Assembly (NCBI RefSeq): GCF_900129835.1
Contig: NZ_FQXA01000002.1
Span: 372,001-436,000, forward strand
Direction: 5' to 3'
DNA length: 64,000 bases
Source of the DNA: Stutzerimonas xanthomarina DSM 18231
GTDB lineage: Bacteria; Pseudomonadota; Gammaproteobacteria; Pseudomonadales; Pseudomonadaceae
Part shown: in pieces, positions 25,564-32,689 of the stretch
How the letters are laid out: each line of letters opens with the position of its first letter
How positions within the stretch are numbered: position 1 is the first letter of the stretch
Notes under the pieces: generated by a model
The model's input: the letters and a program-made list of their open reading frames with translations, nothing else
Told to the model about the DNA's origin: nothing
Database searches by the model: none
Position numbers and translations under genes: made by a program

Positions 25564-25770
25564 TCATGCCTCTTCTAACTCGCTCCGCAATATCTGCAGG
25601 TCCAGCGGCGCCTCGATCGCGATCTGTGTGCGACTGCCCTTGATGCCTTTGACCGTCACGGTGATGCCGTCGAGAAGGAGCTGCGCTAGCAGGTCGTCAG
25701 CGTTTGTACCCGGCTGAACGCGCAGCGTGATCTTTTCGCCTTCGCGGCGGGTGAGTACTAGATAGCTCAT
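25564..25770 (-). CDS. csrA: Prophage CsrA/RsmA-like RNA-binding protein
   Basis: 68 residues. The ends are CsrA-like: YLVLTRREGEKI at the N-terminus (strand 1 with Leu and Arg-Arg), then ITVTVKGIKGSRTQIAIEAPLDLQILRSELEE, which keeps the Arg equivalent to CsrA Arg44 nine residues on from the Ala-Pro. An insertion of about ten residues (RVQPGTNADDLLAQLLL) replaces the short turn between the first strands. CsrA proteins bind GGA-containing leaders and repress translation. AAGGAAG precedes the ATG. It is carried between the two kinase modules in the lysogeny operon. It may compete with host RsmA or its small RNAs. Confidence 0.8.
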   Translation of the reverse strand: MSYLVLTRREGEKITLRVQPGTNADDLLAQLLLDGITVTVKGIKGSRTQIAIEAPLDLQILRSELEEA

Positions 25771-25812
25771 GGTTTCGCTTCCTTGCGTTGTTAGATTGTA
25801 TGGAGGGCTGGC

Positions 25813-26025
25813 CTAGCCGCGCCGGGGGTACGCGTTGCAGTGCTTAGATAGGACTGAGAGCGCGGCTTGGGAGTGCGCCTTCTCTAAGTTTGCGACCATG
25901 CACTCTTCCCAAGTGCTCGGCTTGCTGTGGTTAACACTCAGGACGCCTGCGGCGTAAGCCAGCACTGCCGTTCCGGCAAACATCCCAGTAAGTAGCGCAC
26001 GAGGGATCGGGCGGCTCTTGTCCAT
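25813..26025 (-). CDS. Small single-pass membrane protein
   Basis: 70 residues from ATG 26025, chosen for its AAGGA site; the frame is open 18 codons upstream. Basic N-terminus, one helix (LLTGMFAGTAVLAYAAGVL), then a periplasmic tail with two cysteines (ECMVANLEK and SKHCNAY) that could form a disulfide. It lies between the DUF3037-like and csrA genes, in the same operon. A superinfection-exclusion role is possible but unsupported by homology. Confidence 0.6.
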   Translation of the reverse strand: MDKSRPIPRALLTGMFAGTAVLAYAAGVLSVNHSKPSTWEECMVANLEKAHSQAALSVLSKHCNAYPRRG

Positions 26026-26057
26026 GTGCAGTTCCTTCTGATGGGGGCTCGCTTGAT

Positions 26058-26945
26058 TCAGGCGCAGCGCTCGCGCCACCAGCCAACGGTGAGGTCGGCC
26101 AGTTCGCCGGTGTTGTTGGCTTCGATAACTTGAATTCCGGTCGCACGGATACGGTCTATCTGCCGGCGGGTGGCGGCGTCGTGCTTGCGAAACTCTTGGT
26201 CGGTCAGGCCGCTGCTGGCGTTGGGCACTAAAACAGATATGGCGGCTGCTTGCCGGTCCGAATTGCTTCGGATGAGGTTTAGGTCGGCTGAGGCCTGCAA
26301 TAGGTTGATCTCTACCACCAACGGGCTTTTGTACCAGGCCGATACAATGGTCCCTGATGCGGTTGAGCTGAGCAGGGGAACGTCCATTTCGATGCGATGG
26401 CCGCTGTTGCGTAGTGGTAGCTGGAACCGTTCAGTCTGGATGATGCGAGACGCCTGCATATGCATGCGCTGCTTCATCAGATCAAATACCGAAGAACGAA
26501 GCTTGGGCGTCGACTGGTATCGAAATGCATATTCCTGCGCACCCGCGCGAGGCCGACCTAGCGTGACTACGTCTTCATAGAACTCGTCGACGACTGACTC
26601 AGCACTCTCGCCGGAAGCGAAAAGCGGAGCACCGAGCCGTATGGTGTCGCTCAAAATCTCTGGCAGATCGGCGCCGGTCTCTATGATCGAGGCTTCGATG
26701 TCATACATAAGGTGAGCCAGATCATTCTGATCGATGCGGTTGTCGTAAAGACACTTAATGCGATCGAAGCTATCAAGCATGCGCACTTCAACCTTGCCGC
26801 CGTGAGTAAACATGACGCCAACGTTGAGATATTCGCCAGTGTCTTGGTCCAGGCAAACGCTAATCGGCCGCCAGTGCCCTTTGACAATCGGGGCATCGGA
26901 TTGCTGTTCAGTAAATCGGGAGCGTAGTCGGGCGACTGCGTTCAT
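26058..26945 (-). CDS. DUF3037-like partner protein of HipA-like kinase
   Basis: 295 residues, soluble. Residues 23-50 (RPISVCLDQDTGEYLNVGVMF) match the DUF3037 pattern in which an R-x-x-P...G-E-x-x-N-V-G-V motif opens the domain. Genes of this type are regularly found beside HipA-family kinases. Its ATG overlaps the kinase stop by 4 bases. The C-terminal 80 residues (DQEFRKHDAATRRQIDRIRATGIQVIEANN) form a separate small domain. Whether it is an antitoxin, substrate or sensor is unknown. Confidence 0.6.
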   Translation of the reverse strand: MNAVARLRSRFTEQQSDAPIVKGHWRPISVCLDQDTGEYLNVGVMFTHGGKVEVRMLDSFDRIKCLYDNRIDQNDLAHLMYDIEASIIETGADLPEILSDTIRLGAPLFASGESAESVVDEFYEDVVTLGRPRAGAQEYAFRYQSTPKLRSSVFDLMKQRMHMQASRIIQTERFQLPLRNSGHRIEMDVPLLSSTASGTIVSAWYKSPLVVEINLLQASADLNLIRSNSDRQAAAISVLVPNASSGLTDQEFRKHDAATRRQIDRIRATGIQVIEANNTGELADLTVGWWRERCA

Positions 26946-27820
26946 ATAACGTGGCCTGCTGCCTTTGCGTAGGATGCGGGATCGAACAGATCTTGCAGCA
27001 ACTGGATGATGGCGTCGATGTCGATCTGGTCGAAGAATTCGGACAGCACTTGCCTCGCTGCGTTCTCGCCATCCTGCCGGAAGCTGACTGCAAAGCCATT
27101 ATAGGCCATTACCCGAGCGCTGGAGTTGGGCAGCTTCTCACTCCAGTGCGGGTTGTGAAGGTCGATCAGCCATTGAAGCTTGTTCATGCAGGGTTCGGGA
27201 AAGGTTCCAGTGCCTCCCGGCGCCCAGTTGGGAAAGTTGAGAATGCGGCCGTGGTCGATCAAGGTGAGCCCGCTGGGTCCGGATGCAAGCAAATTTCCAG
27301 CGTTGCGATCCGAGTTCAACAACCAGCCATCGAAAGCAATGACCTTCGGAGAGTCCGGGTTCTTCGCCAACTCCAGAGAAAGGCGCTTCAGGCGACGATC
27401 ATGCAGCGAAGTCAGCTGCTGCCCATTCAGGTGCCGCTGCTTTAGGCTCGGAAAATCCATGTCCTGGCTGAACCAGCAGAAATAGTTTTCTTGTTCGTGG
27501 CGGCCCGCAGCCCTATCCAGCTCGGCCCAGAGCGAAGATGGAATCTGCTCCCTGTCGAGCATCACAATGCCCGCCGCTGATGGAACCGTCAGGCCGCATG
27601 ATTTAGCGAGCACGTATCCTAGGGCTTCATTGATCAGCTCTTGGTTGGCAACAAACCTTCCCGTGGTCGGGCACTGGATCTGGTCGGTGAGCGGCTTGAC
27701 ATAGCAGCGAGCTGAGCCGGTTGCTGTGCGAATCTTGGCCCGAAAAATGGGGCTGATTCCCTTACTGCCAGGCTCGCGAAGCGTGCCCCCAAAAGCCTCA
27801 CGGCTCAGAATTTCAATCAT
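26942..27820 (-). CDS. HipA-family kinase, DUF3037-associated
   Basis: 292 residues with a HipA/PI-kinase-like fold: nucleotide-binding Lys42 in RCYVKPL, helix NEALGYVLAKSCGLTVP, Asp164 in AFDGWLLNSDRNAGNLL with the catalytic loop Asp171/Asn176, and metal-binding Asp189 in LIDHG. It differs clearly from the kinase at 25 kb, so the operon holds two unrelated copies rather than a duplication. It starts 8 bases inside cI, giving coupled translation and expression whenever repressor is made. Confidence 0.75.
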   Translation of the reverse strand: MIEILSREAFGGTLREPGSKGISPIFRAKIRTATGSARCYVKPLTDQIQCPTTGRFVANQELINEALGYVLAKSCGLTVPSAAGIVMLDREQIPSSLWAELDRAAGRHEQENYFCWFSQDMDFPSLKQRHLNGQQLTSLHDRRLKRLSLELAKNPDSPKVIAFDGWLLNSDRNAGNLLASGPSGLTLIDHGRILNFPNWAPGGTGTFPEPCMNKLQWLIDLHNPHWSEKLPNSSARVMAYNGFAVSFRQDGENAARQVLSEFFDQIDIDAIIQLLQDLFDPASYAKAAGHVI

Positions 27821-28355
27821 TGGACTTAAATTTTTCCCTAAGCTTTTGGTAGCTTCCAGCTCGGCTTTTTGCGTTACCTACGGGGGCGCTTTCAAAGCGA
27901 GCAGCAATCCGATCCAACAACTCAACATCATCATCGGTTAGCCGCCCTTGAGCGGCCGCCATTGCGATTCTTTCGAGAATCTGCCGCGACCGAGGCGTGG
28001 CGATCATAGCGAGCATATTTACCTGTCCGGCAGCTATGTCGCGCGCCGGCCTGTTCTCTGCCACTCCTGCCGCCAATGAATCAGCGGAAGCTAGCATCGG
28101 GCCAACGCCGTACTCGAGCCATTCAGCACGCACGTTTAGCCAACCGGCTAGCGCCCGCAGATTGTCCTTCTCTGGGATTGACTCAGCGCGCAGCCATTTA
28201 TTGGTTGCCTGAAGAGATGCTTCAACGCCGATTTTCTTTAACGCGGCTTGCAGATCGGTGTTGCGGCCGCGCCCCTTCCTGACGCCCGGCGCATCGTCCA
28301 ATGAAGTGTTGAGGCGGGCAGCGAAAGCCGCACGGATTTCCTGAGAGTCAACCAT
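27813..28355 (-). CDS. CI-type prophage repressor without peptidase domain
   Basis: 180 residues from ATG 28355. The frame is open to 28574 but would run through the operators and cro. The N-terminal helix-turn-helix region lies at about residues 25-90 (LQAALKKIGVEASLQATNKWL, then IPEKDNLRALAGWLNVRAEWLEYG), typical of lambdoid repressors that end this domain with A-x-W-L-x-x-G. The remaining 90 residues are helical (oligomerisation), with no LexA/S24 Ser-Lys peptidase motif. So RecA-triggered self-cleavage is not expected. One operator spans its start codon, suggesting autoregulation. Its operon continues into the kinase genes. Confidence 0.85.
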   Translation of the reverse strand: MVDSQEIRAAFAARLNTSLDDAPGVRKGRGRNTDLQAALKKIGVEASLQATNKWLRAESIPEKDNLRALAGWLNVRAEWLEYGVGPMLASADSLAAGVAENRPARDIAAGQVNMLAMIATPRSRQILERIAMAAAQGRLTDDDVELLDRIAARFESAPVGNAKSRAGSYQKLREKFKSND

Positions 28356-28420
28356 GGGTTGATCTTGCCACGCCAGTTGCGCAACAGTCAGTTGATCTTT
28401 AATATCAACCGATAGTTGAT
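28347..28420. promoter_or_regulatory. Right operator region: three repressor sites and divergent promoters
   Basis: Sites: 28347-28363 GTCAAC-CATGG-GTTGAT (covers the cI start codon), 28380-28396 CGCAAC-AGTCA-GTTGAT, and 28404-28420 ATCAAC-CGATA-GTTGAT (perfect). Centre spacings are 33 and 24 bp. The rightward promoter is probably TTGCGC (28377-28382), 17 bases, TAATAT (28400-28405), so the middle and right sites would shut off cro. The leftward cI promoter must start within this region, but I cannot fix it. Confidence 0.8.
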
Positions 28421-28434
28421 CAATAGGACGAACC

Positions 28435-28833
28435 ATGAACGCAATCTCCATAGCGGTCGAGAAGGTTGGGGGCCCGATTTCTGCGGCCGAGATATGTGGC
28501 ATCCGCCGCCAGGCAATTGATAAGTGGCTTGCTCGCGGTTCTTTACCTCGCACCGAATACACCGGTGAAACCAATTACGCCTCTCGCTTGGCTGACGCCT
28601 CGAACGGTGATTTCACAGCCGAGTGGCTGCTTGCAGCAGCGGCGCCTACCAAGAGTGCGGCTGCCCTATCAGGCAGCCGTAAACCGGCTCTCGCTGGAGA
28701 GCGCCGCTCGCCCCGCAAGCCAGCCGACCGCCGGGGCCGGCGCGACACCGATCTATCCACTCAAGAAGCCAAAGAACTGCTGGAGAGCGCCGAGAAGATC
28801 GCCGGCACGCTGCAGCGGATCGCCAAGGATTGA
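28435..28833 (+). CDS. Cro/YdaS-like regulator
   Basis: 132 residues. The N-terminal helix-turn-helix is SIAVEKVGGPISAAEICGIR followed by RQAIDKWLARGSLP, the YdaS/Cro pattern. A Pro/Arg/Ala-rich linker and a C-terminal helix (TQEAKELLESAEKIAGTLQRI) extend it beyond the 70 or so residues of a minimal Cro. It is divergent from cI, 14 bp after the last operator. It should repress cI expression and favour lytic growth. Confidence 0.8.
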   Translation: MNAISIAVEKVGGPISAAEICGIRRQAIDKWLARGSLPRTEYTGETNYASRLADASNGDFTAEWLLAAAAPTKSAAALSGSRKPALAGERRSPRKPADRRGRRDTDLSTQEAKELLESAEKIAGTLQRIAKD

Positions 28834-28906
28834 GCCAGGACCGACAAGGGGCCAAGCGCCCCAGCTGTACCGCGTCACCCATATCCACCACCAGGAGCAA
28901 AGAGCC

Positions 28907-29266
28907 ATGACCCAAACGAAGCTTTGTGAAGATCGCCGCCGCCGGGCACCCGGCACGCACCTGATCAGAGAGATCAAGGTCCGCGTCTGTACCGAAGACC
29001 ATGAGGAGCTGATCCAGGCGTCACGCCTGGCCCACGCGGAGAACCTGACGGGTTACGCGCGCGATTGCATGTTCATCGGACATCGCTTGCAGCAGGGCGG
29101 CCAGCAGGAACAGATCCTGGCTGGGCTGTTGCTGCAGCAGCAGGCACACCTGCTGGCAGCCTTATTCCGCGGCGAGCCGATCAGCCAGGAAGAGCTGAGC
29201 GGGCTGCTTTTCGATCTGGCCAAGCAGTCGCTGCACAGCAGTGTGGGCGATGCGAAATCAGCCTAA
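28907..29266 (+). CDS. Hypothetical early phage protein
   Basis: 119 residues from ATG 28907 with AGGAG upstream. A segment IKVRVCTEDHEELIQASRLAHAEN is followed by a Gln-rich helical stretch (QQGGQQEQILAGLLLQQQ). In the lambda layout this is the cII position, but no CII-type DNA-binding motif is evident. Function unknown. Confidence 0.6.
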   Translation: MTQTKLCEDRRRRAPGTHLIREIKVRVCTEDHEELIQASRLAHAENLTGYARDCMFIGHRLQQGGQQEQILAGLLLQQQAHLLAALFRGEPISQEELSGLLFDLAKQSLHSSVGDAKSA

Positions 29267-29295
29267 AAGGCCCTGAAAGGGGCAAGGGGAGGGGA

Positions 29296-29496
29296 ATGCC
29301 AATGTTTAGCAATGAGGTATGCACGGCCGCCATCGGCCGGCTGAACCAGGCGGAGCAAGGCGCACTAGCGCAGGAGGCGGTACGCCGTGCCTGTTCGATC
29401 AACGAGGCGATGTTGCAGGTGGCGTTAGAGAACCTGCAGCAGCAGCTCTATGCACTGCCTATCGCAGGGCGGCGTCTGCGGCTGGTTAAAGGATAA
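29296..29496 (+). CDS. Small hypothetical early protein
   Basis: 66 residues, mostly helical (RLNQAEQGALAQEAVRRACSI), preceded by a purine-rich ribosome site (AAGGGGAGGGGA). It sits immediately before the terminator-like hairpins and the replication genes. No family recognised. Confidence 0.55.
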   Translation: MPMFSNEVCTAAIGRLNQAEQGALAQEAVRRACSINEAMLQVALENLQQQLYALPIAGRRLRLVKG

Positions 29497-29500
29497 CAGC

Positions 29501-29542
29501 GCGTCCCTTCGGGGGCGCCTTTTCAGGCCCTAGAAGGGCCTG
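29501..29542 (+). terminator. Tandem hairpins before the replication genes
   Basis: GCGTCCC-TTCG-GGGGCGC (one G-T pair) is followed by TTTT, then CAGGCCC-TAGAA-GGGCCTG. Transcription from the cro promoter must cross both to reach the replication genes, which suggests an early control point needing antitermination, as in lambda tR1. Confidence 0.55.
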
Positions 29543-29557
29543 TTGTGAGGTTTTAAC

Positions 29558-30322
29558 ATGGCTGGTGACTGGATCAAGTTCGAACTGATCACCCTCGACA
29601 AGCCGGAGGTCTGCCAGATCGCCGACGCTGCAGACATCGACTGCGATGCAGTGGTGGGCAAGCTGTTGCGCGTATGGGGTTGGTTCGACCAACAGACAGC
29701 AGATGGTAACGCTCCGAGCGTTAGCAAGCGGTTACTCGATCGCATGGTGGGCGTTACCGGATTCTGCGAACACATGAAATTGGTCGGTTGGATGGTGGAG
29801 GCCGATGGCGTGATAAGCCTGCCCAATTTCGACCGTCACAACGGCAAGACCGCGAAGAACCGGCTTCTCACGGCAAAGCGGGTCGCAGCACACAAGGCCG
29901 CTAACGGTAAAGGTAACGGCAATGGTAACGCTGCGAACGTTAGCGATGCGTTACCTAAAGAAGATGTAGAGAAGAGTAAAGAGCAACACAACACACAACG
30001 CGCGGAAGGTGATTTCGCGGTCGACCCAAACGCTCCGATCGAGATGACGCTGAACTGGGTACCAGACCCCGACCTGCTCAAAAACTACGCCCTGCGCATG
30101 GCGATGCCTGTCGACCTGTTCACCCATGACGCCATCGGCGCGTTCGTGTGCCACTACGCGGCCAGCGGCCGAGTCGAGACGCAAGCCGCCTGGGTGAGCC
30201 TGCTGACGAAGTGGATCAAGCGGGACGCGGCGCAAGCGACTGGCAAGGTCACGCCGTTGCGTCGTGCCTCTGGGCCCGAAGCCAACTTCGATGACACCGG
30301 CTGGCTGGAGGGCAAGCAATGA
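29558..30322 (+). CDS. Replication initiation protein (lambda O-like position, DnaT-like end)
   Basis: 254 residues. N-terminal domain 1-110 (WIKFELITLDKPEVCQIADA, then KLLRVWGWFDQQT) is typical of phage replication proteins with a winged-helix DNA-binding role. A low-complexity linker at about residues 110-140 is encoded by the repeat cluster. The C-terminal part (FTHDAIGAFVCHYAASGRVETQ... to ANFDDTGW) resembles DnaT-like domains that load host primosome components. The stop overlaps the next gene by 4 bases. The origin is probably inside this gene. Confidence 0.7.
   Translation: MAGDWIKFELITLDKPEVCQIADAADIDCDAVVGKLLRVWGWFDQQTADGNAPSVSKRLLDRMVGVTGFCEHMKLVGWMVEADGVISLPNFDRHNGKTAKNRLLTAKRVAAHKAANGKGNGNGNAANVSDALPKEDVEKSKEQHNTQRAEGDFAVDPNAPIEMTLNWVPDPDLLKNYALRMAMPVDLFTHDAIGAFVCHYAASGRVETQAAWVSLLTKWIKRDAAQATGKVTPLRRASGPEANFDDTGWLEGKQ
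29703..29955. other. Candidate phage origin: iteron-like repeats inside the replication gene
   Basis: GGTAACG or GCTAACG, in either orientation, occurs at 29705, 29719, 29752, 29900, 29912, 29924, 29938 and 29949. Three copies at 29900-29930 repeat every 12 bp. A longer unit of about 33 bp starting ATGGTAACGCT is present twice (29703 and 29922). This mirrors lambda, where iterons bound by O lie within the O gene. Confidence 0.6.
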
Positions 30323-31116
30323 ATTCCGTCCAGAACGTCTCGGCCCGTATCGTTCGTGCTGGCCCAGCCGCCATCCCGTCTCTGGCTGTGCCTGCTGCCG
30401 CCGACATCGTCGCTGCCCTGAGCGCCACCGAGAAAGCGGCGGTCGAGGAGCTGATCAACCGGCTGTTCCGAGAGATCCGCAATGCCCGGCCGGCGTGGCG
30501 CCAGGCGTGGCCGAACAAGGAGGCGCTGGACTCCGCCAAGGTCACCTGGGTGAAAACCATGATCGAGGGTGGTGTTCGCGACTGGGATGCGCAGGTTGAG
30601 GTTGGCCTACGTCGTCTCCGGGCCGAGCCGAGTGACTTCGTGCCAGCGCCGGGCAAGTTCGTCGAGTGGTGCAGCCCAACGCCCGAGTCGCTGGGCCTGC
30701 AGACGGCCGAGCGGGCTTATGACGAGGCCTGTCGCAACGCGCATCCCTCCTGCCGGATCTCGGCGACCTGGTCGCACCCGGTGACCTACCACGCGGCGAT
30801 CGATGTTGGCCTGGATGTGCTGATGCAGCTGCCGGGAGCCGAGAGCTGGAAGTTGTTCGCCCGCAGCTATGCGGTGATGACGCGCCGTGCCATGGCAGGG
30901 CAGGCGCTGGGGATGGCGACACCGCTCGGCATCGGCCACGACAGCCAGAAACCCGAAGCAATGCTGGCGGAAGAGCAGAGCCTGCAGTTCGCCCTACGTG
31001 TGCGCGAGGCACAGGGAATCCCGCAAAGCGGCGAGGAAGCTCGTCAGGCGCTGCTGGCGAAGTTCGCCCCCCATCGGGCGCGGTTGAACAAGACGGCAGG
31101 AGGTCCCCATGGCTGA
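30319..31116 (+). CDS. Replication protein P-like helicase loader
   Basis: 265 residues. The central region resembles lambda P: LINRLFREIRNARPAWRQAW, KVTWVKTMIEGGVRDWDAQV and PSDFVPAPGKFVEWC. Such proteins recruit the host DnaB helicase to the origin complex. It overlaps the O-like gene by 4 bases and the next gene by 8. The last 60 residues are variable. Confidence 0.78.
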   Translation: MNSVQNVSARIVRAGPAAIPSLAVPAAADIVAALSATEKAAVEELINRLFREIRNARPAWRQAWPNKEALDSAKVTWVKTMIEGGVRDWDAQVEVGLRRLRAEPSDFVPAPGKFVEWCSPTPESLGLQTAERAYDEACRNAHPSCRISATWSHPVTYHAAIDVGLDVLMQLPGAESWKLFARSYAVMTRRAMAGQALGMATPLGIGHDSQKPEAMLAEEQSLQFALRVREAQGIPQSGEEARQALLAKFAPHRARLNKTAGGPHG

Positions 31117-31720
31117 CCAACTCGCACCGCGCCGCAAGCGCAAGGAGCGTCGGCACATCCTGTTCCGCGTGGAGCGGGCTGTGATCGAGAGCACCGGTGA
31201 AGTGGTCGGTGCGCTGGTACCGCGCTTCGCCACGGATCGCCGATTGATGCGGGACCGTGGTTACCGGACGGGTGATGACCTGCGCGCCGAGCTAAGCAAG
31301 CCGCGCCACCTTGGTCAGCACCGCAAAGCGCACCTACTTGGGGGCCTGGTAGTGGCTCAGCTGGAAGGCTTCGAGGGCCTCGACCAGCACGCCGCAATCA
31401 AGCGCCTGCAGCGCGAGTCGGGCGTTTGCTGTGAGATAGAGCAGATCGATGCTGCTCCGGTGGTCACCGCGATACTGGCTGCAGCGGAGACGATGCTGGG
31501 CGAGGTTGCGACGCGGATGCTCAAGGCCGTGCTGCCTGAAATCAAGCAGATCGACGTGCTGGTACCGCAGAGCCTGGCGTTCGATCGGATGGAGCAGGGC
31601 GAGTTTGAGTTGTTCTACGCGGGTATCTGCCAGCACCTGGCTGAGCGCTACTGGCCCGATTGTGACCAGGATCAGATCGAGCAGATGGCCGGGCTGATGG
31701 ATCGGGAGCGTGTGGCATGA
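31109..31720 (+). CDS. Nin-region-type hypothetical protein (DUF1367-like)
   Basis: 203 residues, soluble. The C-terminal part VLVPQSLAFDRMEQGEFELF is close to the pattern of DUF1367 phage proteins, which are found in the region between replication and late-control genes. An N-terminal basic stretch (RRKRKERR) may bind nucleic acid. Function unknown. Confidence 0.55.
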   Translation: MADQLAPRRKRKERRHILFRVERAVIESTGEVVGALVPRFATDRRLMRDRGYRTGDDLRAELSKPRHLGQHRKAHLLGGLVVAQLEGFEGLDQHAAIKRLQRESGVCCEIEQIDAAPVVTAILAAAETMLGEVATRMLKAVLPEIKQIDVLVPQSLAFDRMEQGEFELFYAGICQHLAERYWPDCDQDQIEQMAGLMDRERVA

Positions 31721-32022
31721 AGATCGCCAGCAAGAAGGTTCGCGACAGCGCGCGCGGCAAGGACTGCACCGTCCGGATGCCAGGCATCTGCAACTTCGAT
31801 CCCGCCACGACCGTGCTTGCGCATATCCCGTGCGGGCAGAAGGGCGTCGGCATGAAGGGCTTCGACACCGTAGCGGTATACGCCTGCAGTCGCTGCCATG
31901 ACGTGATCGACGGCCGAGCTAAGGGGGAGGTGGACTGGCAGGACATTCCGCGGGCTATCGCAGAAACACATGAGTCCCTAGTAGGGGACGGGCTTTTGGT
32001 GGTGAAAGGAGCAGCGGCATGA
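31717..32022 (+). CDS. YbcO/DUF1364-like nuclease
   Basis: 101 residues matching the YbcO family from its start (KKVRDSARGKDCTVRMPGIC) through AHIPCGQKGVGMKG and CSRCHDVIDGR. Cysteines in C-x-x-C-H and earlier positions suggest a metal-bound, HNH-like nuclease. Members occur in the nin regions of lambdoid phages. Both ends overlap neighbours by 4 bases. Confidence 0.8.
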   Translation: MKIASKKVRDSARGKDCTVRMPGICNFDPATTVLAHIPCGQKGVGMKGFDTVAVYACSRCHDVIDGRAKGEVDWQDIPRAIAETHESLVGDGLLVVKGAAA

Positions 32023-32225
32023 AGTGGGCGCAAAAGAAAAACCGGGACGGTCACCCGATCAAGGACTGCTGGGTTACGGATACCGGTTACACCGTGGCGA
32101 TCTGCCGATTGCCGGAGCAGCGATTCGCCGTAACTCGTCCGGCTGGGGATGTGCCGTTTGCCTACGTCGGTACGCGTGACGAGGTGGTGCGGGCGATATC
32201 GAGCGATCAGGGGGCAGCGCAGTGA
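32019..32225 (+). CDS. Small hypothetical protein
   Basis: 68 residues forming a small beta-rich domain (DTGYTVAICRLPEQRFAVTRP, then YVGTRDEV). Coupled on both sides by ATGA/GTGA overlaps. No family recognised. Confidence 0.6.
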   Translation: MKWAQKKNRDGHPIKDCWVTDTGYTVAICRLPEQRFAVTRPAGDVPFAYVGTRDEVVRAISSDQGAAQ

Positions 32226-32689
32226 TTCTAGGAATCGATCCAGGCTGTACCGGCGCCATTGTCGCGATGACCGACGGGGGCAACTACGTCGCTCACCTCA
32301 ACATGCCGACCGTCAAGGTTGGGGCGAAAAGCCGAGTGAACGGCGCTGCGGTGGCTGCCTTCATCCGCGAGACCATCGGCGAGTTCAACACTCACGCATA
32401 CCTCGAGCAGGTAGGCGCGATGCCAGGCCAGGGCGTTTCGTCGATGTTCACCTTTGGCCACGCGGCTGGAGTGGTAGAGGGGATTCTGCAGGGCATGGCT
32501 ATTCCGTACACGCTGGTGACCCCACAGGCCTGGAAAAAGCGCGCGGGCCTAGTGGGCACCGACAAGGACGCAGCCCGTAGCCGAGCCATCCAGCTCTACC
32601 CAGACCTTCGCATCCTCGATCTGAAGGGAAAAGGGCAGGCGGTAGCCGACGCGATCCTGATTGCACGGCACGGAGCCAACTGCGCATGA
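32222..32689 (+). CDS. RuvC-like Holliday junction resolvase
   Basis: 155 residues with a GTG start overlapping the previous stop. RNase H-like fold: GIDPGCTGAI (Asp6), LEQVGAMPGQG (Glu), and QAVADAILIARH (Asp), the three acidic positions of RuvC-type resolvases. It cuts branched DNA before packaging, the role of Rap or RusA in other lambdoid phages. Normal length for phage versions. Confidence 0.85.
   Translation: MILGIDPGCTGAIVAMTDGGNYVAHLNMPTVKVGAKSRVNGAAVAAFIRETIGEFNTHAYLEQVGAMPGQGVSSMFTFGHAAGVVEGILQGMAIPYTLVTPQAWKKRAGLVGTDKDAARSRAIQLYPDLRILDLKGKGQAVADAILIARHGANCA

Noticed and set aside
24546..27820. Classical hipBA toxin-antitoxin pairs
   Set aside because: Neither kinase has a HipB-type helix-turn-helix gene beside it; cI is a phage repressor with its own operators, and the partners are HIRAN and DUF3037-like proteins.
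28356..28574. Longer N-terminus for the repressor (start at 28574)
   Set aside because: It would translate through three operators and the cro start. ATG 28355 gives a normal repressor length.
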